NCBI GenBank assembly: GCA_902796835.1
Contig: CADBQP010000037.1
Coordinates: 89,827-153,826 of the forward strand
DNA length: 64,000 nt
Direction of reading: 5' to 3'
Origin: an uncultured Bacteroidales bacterium
GTDB taxonomy: Bacteria; Bacteroidota; Bacteroidia; Bacteroidales; Bacteroidaceae
Below the pieces are notes generated by a model. That model made no database searches. It saw only the letters and a list, made by a program, of their open reading frames with translations, and had not been told where the DNA came from. Below, in pieces: positions 25,701-36,429 of the stretch (positions are counted from its first letter, which is position 1; each line of letters begins with the position of its first letter). The translations under genes were made by a program, and so were the position numbers.

Positions 25701-27112
25701 CACTTTCCGCTGAGAGCGACGTGGGAATAGGTGTGCCCTCCATAATTTATTTTAGGTACGGCCAACTGAATGTCGGCATGCTCGGCCTTTGCCAAATTGC
25801 GCACGTCGGCCTTTGCGCTAAAGGCTATAAGCGAAGGAAGGTCGCTTTCGGTGCCAAGCAGCTTGTTCAACGCTATGCCATCGGAGCTTGCTGTGCCGGT
25901 GAGCCCGCCATCGGCATGACGAAGGTCAAGCGTGAGTGCTCCCACTGCAGTTTCGAGAACTCCCTTCAAGGCATTAACGCCATCGACGCCGTAGGTCGCA
26001 GCTCCGCGATAGGCTACATGGCCCAGCTGGGCCAGCTCCTGAGGCAATTTCGCGCCAATGATTGTTTCGACCTCCCTGAGCGCTTCGGGGGCATTGACGC
26101 TCAGACTCAACGCAGGTGCACTGACTGAGAGTGGCTTGCCGCCCGGAAAAGTCAGAGTGGCGTTGCCATTGAGGGCAAGCAGGTTGTTGCTTCCGCTAAG
26201 CGAGAGACTGCGTAGAGCCAGCTTGCCCGGCTTGAGGTCAAAGTCGGTGTTGAATTCAAGCGTGTGGCTGATCTGCTTCAACTCAGGGATGAAACATGCC
26301 AGGTCGCGCGGGTCTACTATCACATTGCGCCACGTTCCGCTGCCGCGAAGCGTGGAAAACAGGCTGTCGGCATCATAGGTCAGGGCCAGGCGCGGTTGCG
26401 CAATTGTTGTGTGGGGCAGTTTCAGCAAAAAGTCTTTCATCACAGCGCCTCGGCGGTTAGCTTCGATTTGCAGCCCCAGTTGCTGCACGTTGAGCCCGCT
26501 TCGTTCCTTAAACGACAAGGAACGCACACGCAGGCTCAGACTGTCGGGCAACCACCGCTTCAGCGAAAGATTGGCATCGACGTTTTCGAGACACAGGTGT
26601 GCCGGATTGAACGTTCCAGGTGTTGCCGGTTCAAGGCGATCGTCGTAGCAGATGTTCAGGCGGCGCAGGATGATGGAATTGATGCGCAGGTCGGTTTTTG
26701 CTGGTTCGTCGCCTTCGGAAGCAAATGCGTCGACCACAAACTGAAAGTTGGGATCGGCCTGGGCAGAGTCGCGATAGAGCTTCACATCGGCGTCGAGCAG
26801 CGAAACGGTGCGCAGCGAGATTTGCCCGCCGAGCAGGGGACGTAGCGCAATCTTTGCAGTAAGTGTGCCGGCCTGCAACATGGTTTGGCCCTGCTGGTCG
26901 TAGAGTTTCAGTCCGCGCAGCACTACTCTGTTGAAGAGCCCCACCTCGAAATCGCTGAGCTCCACTTTGGTGTTCAGCTTGGCCGACAGGGTTTGGGCCA
27001 CGCGCTCGGTGAGAAAGCGTTGTGTGGGCCCAATGTTGAGAAACAGCAAAAGCAAGAGGTAGGCTCCCAACAGAGAGCCTGCCACTATGCGGAAGAAGTT
27101 TTTCAGTCTCAC
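22703..27112 (-). CDS. tamB: TamB-like translocation/assembly module protein
   Basis: A 1469-residue AsmA/TamB-family protein. One N-terminal membrane anchor (residues about 6-26, RIVAGSLLGAYLLLLLFLN) is followed by GPTQRFLTERVAQTLSAKLNTKVELSDFEV, then long beta-helical repeats that probably span the periplasm, and a C-terminal DUF490 domain (AYGSGNIHATWFNKGAFNLYGTYTLSRGIYRMS and VNCLLNFAGHL). TamB-like bridges carry lipids or assist beta-barrel assembly between the two membranes. The start is GTG; no ATG is nearby. It follows the MFS gene by 42 bases on the same strand. Confidence 0.9.
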   Translation of the reverse strand: MRLKNFFRIVAGSLLGAYLLLLLFLNIGPTQRFLTERVAQTLSAKLNTKVELSDFEVGLFNRVVLRGLKLYDQQGQTMLQAGTLTAKIALRPLLGGQISLRTVSLLDADVKLYRDSAQADPNFQFVVDAFASEGDEPAKTDLRINSIILRRLNICYDDRLEPATPGTFNPAHLCLENVDANLSLKRWLPDSLSLRVRSLSFKERSGLNVQQLGLQIEANRRGAVMKDFLLKLPHTTIAQPRLALTYDADSLFSTLRGSGTWRNVIVDPRDLACFIPELKQISHTLEFNTDFDLKPGKLALRSLSLSGSNNLLALNGNATLTFPGGKPLSVSAPALSLSVNAPEALREVETIIGAKLPQELAQLGHVAYRGAATYGVDGVNALKGVLETAVGALTLDLRHADGGLTGTASSDGIALNKLLGTESDLPSLIAFSAKADVRNLAKAEHADIQLAVPKINYGGHTYSHVALSGKWNAGRYEIQARSADPSADFELHAAGKAKGWVPASVQGGLKVANLAVDRFLKASHLRDSRVSFSGRLSANTFEPSQMTADLGVSDFLWKRGDEVCAIDHLSLQAEPSERGTHMQLQSSFLDAGFDGQLSLPKFRQALMQIAERAMPGLETGEKKLASPQEWMVGLNLKDAKPLQQLLNVPLSLQGPLTLHGNLQSEGVHSVLTAHTAGLEYDGTELKNLRLYFRDENRQMSLLVQGEKELSDMMLKFAADLKGDADALRVNLNWTDVISGKFRGELDTRTLCLDRNVFSTELFPSEILIGDSIWDVHHGRFVWGSNHMEVDSFKLSHLGQSLSLNGAFASQQANTLHAHLEDLQLEYIFDLLDFHPVDFAGRATGDVSLSFADGDADAKGKLDVSQFKINNGLLGRLNLDGHFDATDGSLKLAASIAENAHTTLVNGNVSIANDTLDLYIESDGTRLDFMGIYFENFLDNFTGRAYGKTRLYGPFDNLDLEGDNWVSGGARILANGVNYRIDTAHVSLLPGDIHIEQASVSDGISGSGLGMGRIQHTGLGDFYYGFYFDIGSMLLYDRPQSANIPFDAKAYGSGAVQLEGRPNRLEALISVQLDSRTRFTYAMDTPDDYSQQELLTFQKRSDADTLLLAAETPKPAAPQAEEEEEDDEGTTDIYLNVLIDMQPDVPMRLIMDEKSGDDITAYGSGNIHATWFNKGAFNLYGTYTLSRGIYRMSVQDVIRKDFHFQPGGTVVFNGKPFDARLDLQAIYTVNSASLSDLSVATSLSDNSVKVNCLLNFAGHLQNPQVRFDLDLPSASEDVKQMVRSLISTEEEMNQQILYLLGVGRFYTFDFAQVQREGQTSQTASAMNSLLSNTLSSQLNDIIQNAVASSNWTIGTNLSTGNYGWRDMEVEGILSGRLLNNRLLFNGNLGYRERMTQTTGTNFVGDFDLQYLLTPKGTVRLKAYSQMNDRYFTKNTLTTQGIGIMVQHDFNSFADIFKSKKRKAKSAAKNK

Positions 27113-27154
27113 CTTTTAAAATTAGTGTTCGAGCAAAGGTGCACTCCTGTGTCT

Positions 27155-28609
27155 TTAGGCTTTAGACTCGTCGGCCTCGGACGCAGCAGGAGTGATGTTG
27201 GGAGCCTCGAGCCCGTAATTGTTTTTCATGTCAAGGCCCTTCAGCACGAGCCCGAGCAGGAGGGCCAATACGCCCAAGCTTGCAAAGATGCACATCGGCA
27301 CGGTGTAGTTGAGCTTCGTGGGGTCGTCCACTCCGGGGTTCACGGCCGTGAGCGTTTTGCCAATGATCATGGGGAAGGCATAAAGGCCAATGTTTTGTAT
27401 CCAGAAGATTACGGCATAGGCCGAGCCGAGGAGTTTTTTGTCGACCAACTTAGGCACGCTGGGCCACAATGCTGCCGGCACGAGCGAGAAGCTGATGCCC
27501 AGCAATACGATACTTGCGAGCGTGAGGAAAGTATCTTGTGTCCAGGGAACGAGGAAGGCGAAGCTCAGATGGCAGACAATCATCAAAACGGCTCCGAGAA
27601 TGAGCATTGTAGCTCCCTTTCCGCGACGGTCGAGGAAGTTTCCAAGAAACGGCGTAATGGCGGCTGCGCCGAGGGGGAACACGGAGAAGACCATTCCTGC
27701 CGTCTTGGCCGAATAGCCCAGGTTACATTGAAGCATGTTGACGGCATATTTTTGGAACGGGAATATGGCACTGTAGTAGAGCACGCAGAGCAAGGCCACA
27801 ATCCAAAAGACTTTGCTCGTAAAGATGTATTTGAGGTCGGAAATCTTGAAGGGGTCGTCTTTCTCTTCGGTATTTCCCTCTTGCGACTCGAGCTTTTTGT
27901 CCATAAAACCATAGACAATGAAGCAAATGAGTCCGATGAGCATGAGCAGCACGCTGAAGGCGACGGGACGGCTCACACTCACCTTGCCGCCAAGCGAGGC
28001 TATGACGGGCGCGCCCACCATGACAACGGCTACGCCAATGCGGGCGATGGCCATTTCAATGCCCATGGCGAGCGCCATCTCCTTGCCATGGAACCATTTC
28101 ACGATGCCACGGCTCACGGTGATGCCGGCCATTTCTACGCCGCAGCCAAAGAGCATGAAGCCAATGGCGCTGAGCTTTGCGCTGGCGGGCATTCCTTCAT
28201 AGAACGGCGTGACGTTCCACCATTCCTGGGGAAGATTAAGTATGCTGTCAAAGAATCTTTCAACGCCGCTGCCCACAAAGGCATCGGTCACGGCATAGTA
28301 GTTAATGCAACCGCCGAAGAGCATCACTGCGCCCGAGAGGATGGCCGTGAAGCGCACTCCCATTTTGTCGAGAATGATTCCGGCAATGATGAGGAAGAAG
28401 ACGAAAACGTTGAGGAACGTTTCTGAGCCGGCAAAGTTGCCGAATGCCATGCTGTCCCAGCCGCGCTGCTCTTGCATCAGGTGTTTGAGCGGCGAGAGCA
28501 CGTCCATGAAAATGTATCCGAAGAACATGGCGCTGGCCAGAAGCACGAGCGCTGTCCAACGTGCGGCTTTAGAGTCGCGAAGCGTAAGTTTAGTGGTTTG
28601 TGTTGACAT
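27155..28609 (-). CDS. MFS transporter, possible peptide or amino-acid permease
   Basis: A 484-residue major facilitator with about 12 membrane segments and a soluble insert (KKLESQEGNTEEKDDPFKISDL) between the halves. The first helix reads WTALVLLASAMFFGYIFMDVLSPLK. Substrate cannot be read from sequence alone. The upstream neighbour on the same strand is a DPP5-like dipeptidyl peptidase, and MFSD1-like members of this superfamily carry dipeptides, so uptake of peptidase products is a reasonable but unproven guess. A palindromic array separates the two genes. Confidence 0.75.
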   Translation of the reverse strand: MSTQTTKLTLRDSKAARWTALVLLASAMFFGYIFMDVLSPLKHLMQEQRGWDSMAFGNFAGSETFLNVFVFFLIIAGIILDKMGVRFTAILSGAVMLFGGCINYYAVTDAFVGSGVERFFDSILNLPQEWWNVTPFYEGMPASAKLSAIGFMLFGCGVEMAGITVSRGIVKWFHGKEMALAMGIEMAIARIGVAVVMVGAPVIASLGGKVSVSRPVAFSVLLMLIGLICFIVYGFMDKKLESQEGNTEEKDDPFKISDLKYIFTSKVFWIVALLCVLYYSAIFPFQKYAVNMLQCNLGYSAKTAGMVFSVFPLGAAAITPFLGNFLDRRGKGATMLILGAVLMIVCHLSFAFLVPWTQDTFLTLASIVLLGISFSLVPAALWPSVPKLVDKKLLGSAYAVIFWIQNIGLYAFPMIIGKTLTAVNPGVDDPTKLNYTVPMCIFASLGVLALLLGLVLKGLDMKNNYGLEAPNITPAASEADESKA

Positions 28610-28640
28610 GTTTATATTTTTATTTGTGTTTGTCGAAAAT

Positions 28641-28743
28641 TATTTGTCGGCTGCGAAAAAAACAAGTCGGCAGGCACTATTTCCTGTCGCCGCCGTTGTG
28701 GAAACTGTCGCGGCGAGAGTTTTTCCTATTGGGCCGATAGTTT
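28641..28743. repeat. Palindromic array (e) between the S9 peptidase and MFS genes
   Basis: Units centred at 28691 and 28712 (A) and 28733 (C, TTGGGCCGATAG) are 21 bp apart. Two more degraded units lie near 28651 and 28671-28673, where an indel seems to have broken the register. The array lies between two genes on the same strand. Confidence 0.75.
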
Positions 28744-28767
28744 ATTTTCGGATGCCTTGAGGCATGA

Positions 28768-30915
28768 CTAATTCTTCAGCCACTTGTCGAGCCATCGGCG
28801 GAAGGTGCGCTGCCAGAGCACACCGTTCTGTGGTTTAAGCACCCAGTGGTTTTCGTCGGGGAAGAGCAGCATCTGGGCAGGCAGTCCGCGCATGCGGGCT
28901 GCGGCAAAGGCGCTCTCAGCCTGGGTATATTCAATGCGGAAGTCGCGCTGGCCGTGAATGCAAAGTATAGGGGTGTCCCAACGGTCGACGTAGAGATGGG
29001 GACTCTCGCGATAGGCTTTCTGCATCTGCCCGTCGGCAGCCTTAACCCAAGGAGCAGAGCCAAGGTCCCAGTTGGGGAACCACATCTCTTCGGTTTCCAC
29101 GTATTGCTGCTGGGTGTTATAGATGCCATCGTGGGCAATGAAGGCCTTGAAGCGCTTGTTGTGGTTGCCGGCCAGCCAATAGACGCTGAAACCGCCAAAA
29201 CTGGCACCCACGGCGCCGAGGCGGTCTTTGTCCACATAGGGCTCACGGCAAATGTCGTCAATGGCCGAAAGATAGTCGCTCATGCAGAGCCCCGTATAGT
29301 CGCCACTGATTTCCTCAAGCCACTCCATGCCGTAACCAGGCAGTCCGCGGCGGTTAGGGGCTATGACTATGTAGCCGCCGGCAGCCATCATCTGGAAATT
29401 CCAGCGGTAGCTCCAAAACTGACTGACGGGCGACTGCGGACCACCCTCGCAATAGAGCAACGTAGGATACTTTTTCGAAGCATCAAAGTGCGGAGGATAA
29501 ATTACCCAGCACTGCTCCTTCTTGCCGTCGACGGTCTCCACCCAGCGCTCCTTCACTTCGCCAAACGTAATGTGGTTGTAGAAATGTTTGTTTTCGAAGG
29601 TGAGTTGCGTGGCCTTGCCCTCGAAGTCTACGAGATAGACCTCGTCGGCCTGACTCATGCTGTGGCGCTTAGCCAAGAGGGCTTTGCCATTACCGGCGAG
29701 GCCCTGTAGCACGTAGTCGTGCACGCCCTCGGTGAGCTTTTCGACCTGGCCTTTCAGACTGGTGCGATAGATTTGCGTGGTGGCGTGCCAGCAAGCCGTG
29801 AAGTAGAGGTTTTTCGACTTTGTGTCCCAACAAAATTCGTTCACCCCGGTTTCGAGGCTTTCGGTGACGTAGGTTTTCTTGCCCGTGGCGAGCTCGTAGA
29901 GGCAAAGGCGGGTGCGGTCGCTTTCATATCCGTCGCGCTCCATGCTGAGCCAAGCCACGTAGCGACCATCGGGCGAGAACTGGGGATTTTGGTCGTAGCC
30001 CATATTCTCGTCGGCCTTATAGGCATTTACAGCTTGGTTCTCAAACGAGCGGACGTCGTCGGTGGCAGCCGCAACAAAGGCATCCGACTTACAGAGGTTG
30101 CGCGTTTGGCGCGTAGCTATGTCGTAGAGAAAAATGTCGCTGTCGGTGCTCACGGCATAAGCCTTGCCCACTTTTTTGCGACAAGTGTAGGCCACACTCT
30201 TGCCGTCGGGCGAAAAAGCGAGCTGCTCCACGCCGCCAAAAGGAAGCATGGGACATTCATAAGGCTCACCTTCGAGCATGTCGACGGCGCCACAAATTTT
30301 TTCGCCGTCAAAGTTTGCCAAAAACGGATGGGGAATCTCGGTTACGTAAGTGTCCCAATGCTTATACATCAGGTCGTTGATAACCATGCCCGTGGCTTTG
30401 GGCAGGTCGGCGTCGTTGTCTTGTATCGACGTCGTGGTGTGCACTTCCTTGATGAGCACAATGTGTCGCTCGTCGGGCGCCATCAAGAATTCTGCCACGT
30501 CGTCGGGCTCGTCCGAAAGCTGGCGGCGACCTGTGCCGTCGACCTTCATGGCCCACACCTGCGACTTGCCGCTTTCGCTGCACAGGAAGGCTATTTGACG
30601 GCCACCGTCAAAGAACACGGCTCCGCGCTCGCTCTTCGAATCCTGAGTGAGCAAAGTGGGCTCCTTGGCTCCGTGGCTAAGCAGATAGAGCACACTGCGG
30701 CTTTTATTCTGCTCCACGTTGTAGTAGCTGACGTTATAGAGCGTATGACCTTGGGGCGACTGCACCGCAGAACCGATGCGCCCCATGGCCCAAAGGGCCT
30801 CGGGGGTGAAGATGTCGCTCTCGAATTTCATGGAGCTGCGTCCTATGGTTGGTTGTGCCGACATAAGTGTTGACAAGCTGAGGATAAGAAAAAGTAGAAG
30901 CGATTTTGTTTTCAT
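28768..30915 (-). CDS. S9 prolyl-oligopeptidase family peptidase, DPP5-like
   Basis: A 715-residue exported serine peptidase. It has a signal peptide (ILSLSTLMSAQ), beta-propeller repeats with FSPDGKSVAYTCRKK and FSPDGRYVAWLS, then an alpha/beta hydrolase domain. The catalytic triad is visible as GASFGG (Ser), HGQRDFRIEYTQ (Asp) and PDENHWV (His). The segment around WLAGNHNKRFKAFIAHDGIYN resembles dipeptidyl peptidase 5 of Porphyromonas, which releases dipeptides with hydrophobic P1 residues in the periplasm. It lies 8 bases after yidC, so it is likely co-transcribed with it. Confidence 0.88.
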   Translation of the reverse strand: MKTKSLLLFLILSLSTLMSAQPTIGRSSMKFESDIFTPEALWAMGRIGSAVQSPQGHTLYNVSYYNVEQNKSRSVLYLLSHGAKEPTLLTQDSKSERGAVFFDGGRQIAFLCSESGKSQVWAMKVDGTGRRQLSDEPDDVAEFLMAPDERHIVLIKEVHTTTSIQDNDADLPKATGMVINDLMYKHWDTYVTEIPHPFLANFDGEKICGAVDMLEGEPYECPMLPFGGVEQLAFSPDGKSVAYTCRKKVGKAYAVSTDSDIFLYDIATRQTRNLCKSDAFVAAATDDVRSFENQAVNAYKADENMGYDQNPQFSPDGRYVAWLSMERDGYESDRTRLCLYELATGKKTYVTESLETGVNEFCWDTKSKNLYFTACWHATTQIYRTSLKGQVEKLTEGVHDYVLQGLAGNGKALLAKRHSMSQADEVYLVDFEGKATQLTFENKHFYNHITFGEVKERWVETVDGKKEQCWVIYPPHFDASKKYPTLLYCEGGPQSPVSQFWSYRWNFQMMAAGGYIVIAPNRRGLPGYGMEWLEEISGDYTGLCMSDYLSAIDDICREPYVDKDRLGAVGASFGGFSVYWLAGNHNKRFKAFIAHDGIYNTQQQYVETEEMWFPNWDLGSAPWVKAADGQMQKAYRESPHLYVDRWDTPILCIHGQRDFRIEYTQAESAFAAARMRGLPAQMLLFPDENHWVLKPQNGVLWQRTFRRWLDKWLKN

Positions 30916-30923
30916 AACAAAGG

Positions 30924-32831
30924 CTATTTATTCTTGGGGTTACGTTGTTGCTGCTGTCGCTTGCGCAGTTCTTCCTGCTGTTCCTGCAGGGCAGCCAGGC
31001 GGGCAGCCAGTCCGCTCTGCCGCTTGGCAGGATTGTGCTTGTTGGCCTCGTAGTTTGCCTCAAGCTTCGCCAGGAGTTTGGCGTCGTCGGTCGACTTTCG
31101 GAGATACCACATCACCAGTGCACCGGCCAAAAGCGAAATAAAATAATAGTAGTTCAGACCTGACGAATACTTGTTGAACATGAAGAAGAAGAACACGGGC
31201 ATGAGGAACATCATCCACTGCATGATCTTCATTTGCTGTGCCTGCTCGCCCGACATGGTGTCGCGCTGCTGACGCATCATGAGCACACTGTAGATTACGT
31301 TGGTCACGCAGAAGAGCAGACAAAAGAGACTGAGGTGATTACCTATGAGGGGCAATTCGGCAGGCCAGCTCAAGAGGCTGTCATACGTGCTTAAGTCTTC
31401 GGCCCAGAGGAAGCGCTCCTGACGAAGTTCGATGGCATTTGGCACGAAGTTGAACATGGCAATCCAGATGGGCATCTGCACGAGCATGGGCAGGCAGCCG
31501 CCCATGGGACTGACGCCATATTGGCTATAGAGTGCCATGGTCTCTTGCTGACGCTTCATGGCGTCTTCCGTCTTGGGGTATTTCTTGGCAATTTCGTCGA
31601 CTTTTGGTTTCAGCACGCGCATTTTGGCACTGCTCAGGTAGCTCTTCTTCGAAGGCACATAAACGATGATGCGCAGCAGAATGGTGATGAGCAGCAGGAC
31701 CACGCCCATAGGCAATCCCATCTGCGTAAGCCAGTCGAACACATAGATGGTGAAGTAGCGGTTTATCCAACGTACGATGGGCCAGCCCAGGTATACGAGC
31801 TCCTCAAGGTCTTGGTCGGCCTGCGCAAGCCGATGTTCGTCCATCGACTGCAGGAGGCGGTAGTTGTTAGGTCCGAAGTAGTATTGGAAACCTGTGGCTT
31901 GCTTTCCGGCAGGGTCGAAGGCGACGTCGGCCTCGGCCGTGTAGCTTTTCAGAAATCCGGAACCCTCTTCTTCTTGCTGGCTCTTCAGGCTTACGTTCTC
32001 AAAGCCTGCGTTCGCGTGGTCGGCGCTGCCGGCAGCCATAAGCAGGCTGCTGAAGTATTGGTTCTTGAAGGCAATCCAATCCACGCCGCCTGTGACGCTC
32101 GTCTCGTCGTTGCCCTGCTCCTTGAGCTTTTCGGTGTCGTCGCCGCTGAGCTTATAGGTGAGTGTGCTGTACATGTTTTCGAAGTAGAAGCCTTTTTCCT
32201 GTTGACGCACGCGGTCTTTCCACGTGATGGCAAGGCTTTTGGTCTTAGCACCGAAGTCGTTTTGCATGCCGACAACGCGCACGAACATATTGAGCAGGTA
32301 GTTGTTGGGAACGAGGGCGTAATCGACGGCTATCTCGCGGCCGCTCTCGTCCTTTAGCTGCAGGGTAAGCGTGGAGTCGCTCTTTGCAACCACACTGAAG
32401 GCATAGTCGGCCAGGCGAAGGTTTTGATGCTTGGTTTCGAGCACGATGTCGGTGCTCGCATCGGCAGAGTTGTAGAGGCAAAGTGCCTCATTGCGACCGG
32501 CATTGTAGTCGTCGTAGCTTTTGAACTCCTTGAGCCATACACTCTCGACGGCGCCACCCTTGGTGTTGACGTTGACTTTTATTTTTTCGTTCTCGAGCGT
32601 CACCACTTCGCCCTTTCCACTGATGGCCGGGGCAAAGAGACCCGTCGTGTCGGGCGAGGCAGCAGCGATGGAAGCGGCGGGAGTGGGTTGCGACGACTCG
32701 GCCTTCTGTTTTTCGGCCTGCTCTGGCTGGTGCTGCGCGGCAATTTGCTCTTGCGTTGGGGTGTTGAAGTAACTGAAGCCCACCAAGACGAGCACGATGA
32801 GCAACATTCCTATTACTGTGTTCTTATCCAT
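30924..32831 (-). CDS. yidC: Membrane protein insertase YidC
   Basis: A 635-residue YidC of the Gram-negative form. One N-terminal membrane segment (TVIGMLLIVLVLVGFSYFN), a large periplasmic beta domain, then the conserved five-helix core (WLTQMGLPMGVVLLLITILLRIIVYVPSKKSYLSSAKM, with the Arg of the hydrophilic groove, and LPMLVQMPIWIAMFNFVPNAIELR). The C-terminal tail is Gln/Arg rich and positively charged. It lies 41 bases after pyrG, an order often seen in Bacteroidales. Confidence 0.96.
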   Translation of the reverse strand: MDKNTVIGMLLIVLVLVGFSYFNTPTQEQIAAQHQPEQAEKQKAESSQPTPAASIAAASPDTTGLFAPAISGKGEVVTLENEKIKVNVNTKGGAVESVWLKEFKSYDDYNAGRNEALCLYNSADASTDIVLETKHQNLRLADYAFSVVAKSDSTLTLQLKDESGREIAVDYALVPNNYLLNMFVRVVGMQNDFGAKTKSLAITWKDRVRQQEKGFYFENMYSTLTYKLSGDDTEKLKEQGNDETSVTGGVDWIAFKNQYFSSLLMAAGSADHANAGFENVSLKSQQEEEGSGFLKSYTAEADVAFDPAGKQATGFQYYFGPNNYRLLQSMDEHRLAQADQDLEELVYLGWPIVRWINRYFTIYVFDWLTQMGLPMGVVLLLITILLRIIVYVPSKKSYLSSAKMRVLKPKVDEIAKKYPKTEDAMKRQQETMALYSQYGVSPMGGCLPMLVQMPIWIAMFNFVPNAIELRQERFLWAEDLSTYDSLLSWPAELPLIGNHLSLFCLLFCVTNVIYSVLMMRQQRDTMSGEQAQQMKIMQWMMFLMPVFFFFMFNKYSSGLNYYYFISLLAGALVMWYLRKSTDDAKLLAKLEANYEANKHNPAKRQSGLAARLAALQEQQEELRKRQQQQRNPKNK

Positions 32832-32872
32832 TATTTACGGTTGGTTATATATTTCTGGGGGTTGACGTTCTA

Positions 32873-34498
<1,626 letters not shown>

Positions 34499-34533
34499 CT
34501 ACGCGCACGCACGTACGCGAAAATAAAACAGCG

Positions 34534-34541
34534 CAAAAATA
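34534..34541 (-). promoter_or_regulatory. Predicted -7 element for pyrG-yidC
   Basis: The minus strand reads TATTTTTG, a perfect TAnnTTTG, with a weak -33 (TTCG) about 20 bases upstream. The leader to the pyrG ATG would be about 55 bases. Confidence 0.5.
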
Positions 34542-34688
34542 AGCAAAAATCGCCACTCGACGAAGCCCACGGCCACCTTTGTTGCAAACTCTCTCACAAA
34601 AACACTGGCAGCGCGCTGTCAATCGGCCCGCGAGCCGCTTGTTAGGAACACGCAGGCCAGTGACAAAAAACAAAGCCGAGGAGGCTTT

Positions 34689-34814
34689 CAACAAGCTCGA
34701 AGATACTTTAAACAAGCTCGGAGATATTTTAAACTGTCGCCGCGATAGTTTCAACAACTGCCGCGATAGTTTCAACAACTGCCGCGATAGTTTCAACAAC
34801 TGCCGCAATAGTTT
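34689..34814. repeat. Palindromic array (f): six units between pyrG and the DUF3078 gene
   Basis: Unit centres are 34699 and 34720 (B), then 34741, 34762, 34783 and 34804 (A), all exactly 21 bp apart. The A units differ from one another by only one to three bases. The array lies in a divergent region, about 115 bp upstream of a -7-like box (TAACTTCG, 34930) for the plus-strand gene. A reverse frame through it encodes a fake heptad repeat. The rest of 34472-34966 shows no gene. Confidence 0.88.
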
Positions 34815-34966
34815 CGGGGCGCTCCCGCCGGCTTTTTCGCGACTGCCACTCCCTGTTCCACAAAGCGGCCGAAGAAGCACATCAAGCGCATTTTTCGCCT
34901 TTTTCCTTGGCTCGCCCACGCTTTTGGCGTAACTTCGCTCTCGCAAACGAAACAATCGCAAAAACG

Positions 34967-36322
34967 ATGACACCACGTCGATCAAAACACCTGCTCACAG
35001 CGGCCATCATGCTGCTCGCCTCGCTCTCGCTCAGCGCACAGAAGACGCGCCCACTGAGCCATGCACAAAAAGTGGCCGCGAGCTATGCCGACTCGCTGGC
35101 TCAACTCAGGGCCCGATATGCCGACTACCGCTACATGGGATCCGACACACTGGCCAATCCCTACTATGCCGCCCTCTTCGCCTCGCCCACCCTCTATCGC
35201 GGCACACTGCGCCGCACGCTCGGAAGCATTGGCTACCGCCCCATGGCCAACCTCGAAAACAACGACGACGCAACGTCCACACACAACCTGCTGGCACGAG
35301 CCAACCGCTTGCGCAACTTCTCAGACCACTTCCTGGCCACCACCTACAGCAGGCAACCCTGGCTCGTGACCAACAACGAATATACCGACGACGACGCCAA
35401 GCAGGGATTGCGCAAGGACATCAGGACACAGGCAAAGCCCAACCTGAAACTCGCCGACAAAGTGGTCTATGAGAAAACTCACGACAAGCAAATCGACGAG
35501 CCAGGCATCGACATCGTGGTGCACAAGCCCAACTTCTGGGACTTCAATGCCGACTTCGCCCTGCAGTTCATGCAAAACTACATCAGCGACAACTGGTATA
35601 AAGGAGGCGAAAGCAACAATTCGCTCCTAACCAGCCTCACCCTCGAAGCCAACTACAACAACAAGTCGGGACTCTCTTTTGAAAACCGGCTCGAAATGCG
35701 CATCGGATTCCTCACCAGCCCCTCCGACACCGTGCACAATTTCAAGACCAACAGCGACCTCATTCGCCTCACCAACAAGCTGGGATACAAGGCCGCCAAG
35801 AATTGGTACTACACCTTTTCGCTCATCACGTGGACCCAATTCTATAGAGGATACCACAGCAACAGCCGCACCGTGCTCAGCGATTTCATGTCGCCCTTCG
35901 AATGTGTGCCCTCCGTCGGCATGGAGTATAAATACCAAAGCAAAAAGAACGACCTCAAACTCGAAGTAAATCTTTCGCCCTTCGCCGCCAACTACAAATA
36001 CGTGGGACGCAAAAGCCTGGCCACCCGATTCGGCGTGAAAGAAAACCACCATTCTAACTTCAGCTACGGAGCCAGCATCAACGCCACGCTCAAGTGGACC
36101 GTCTTCAAAAACGTGAAGTGGAACAGTCGCTTCTTCCTTTTCACCGACTACAGCAGCACACTGGCCGAATGGGAAAACACAATCGACCTTATCATCAACA
36201 AGGTGCTCTCCACCAAACTTTTTCTCCACCCTCGCTTTGACGACAACGTAAAGCGCAAGGAAGGACAAAGCTACCTCCAATTCAAGGAATACCTCAGCAT
36301 AGGTATTAACCTGAGTTTCTGA
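34967..36322 (+). CDS. DUF3078 family protein, probable outer-membrane beta-barrel
   Basis: A 451-residue protein with signal peptide LLTAAIMLLASLSLSAQ. Residues from about 190 on alternate polar and hydrophobic residues as in transmembrane beta strands (YISDNWYKGGESNNSLLTSL, YYTFSLITWTQFYRGY), and the chain ends in the strand-like EYLSIGINLSF with a terminal Phe, the usual signal for BAM-dependent insertion. This fits the DUF3078 family of Bacteroidota. Function is unknown. The frame opens at 34907, but the ATG at 34967 gives a proper signal peptide. Confidence 0.82.
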   Translation: MTPRRSKHLLTAAIMLLASLSLSAQKTRPLSHAQKVAASYADSLAQLRARYADYRYMGSDTLANPYYAALFASPTLYRGTLRRTLGSIGYRPMANLENNDDATSTHNLLARANRLRNFSDHFLATTYSRQPWLVTNNEYTDDDAKQGLRKDIRTQAKPNLKLADKVVYEKTHDKQIDEPGIDIVVHKPNFWDFNADFALQFMQNYISDNWYKGGESNNSLLTSLTLEANYNNKSGLSFENRLEMRIGFLTSPSDTVHNFKTNSDLIRLTNKLGYKAAKNWYYTFSLITWTQFYRGYHSNSRTVLSDFMSPFECVPSVGMEYKYQSKKNDLKLEVNLSPFAANYKYVGRKSLATRFGVKENHHSNFSYGASINATLKWTVFKNVKWNSRFFLFTDYSSTLAEWENTIDLIINKVLSTKLFLHPRFDDNVKRKEGQSYLQFKEYLSIGINLSF

Positions 36323-36353
36323 GCTGCGGCCCTCAAACGCGCCACCCATAAAA

Positions 36354-36396
36354 GAAACAGCGAACTGCCTGCATTTTACAGGCAGTTCGCTGTTTC
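36354..36396. terminator. 18-bp perfect bidirectional terminator hairpin
   Basis: Bases 36354-36371 pair perfectly with 36379-36396 around a 7-base loop. It lies between the convergent DUF3078 and M15 genes and can serve both. Confidence 0.8.
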
Positions 36397-36429
36397 TTGC
36401 AGCGGCCCTTTCAAAAGGCAAAGGGGACA

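Noticed and set aside
31521-32357. Plus-strand frame of 278 codons opposite yidC
   Set aside because: Antisense shadow; yidC motifs on the minus strand are unambiguous.
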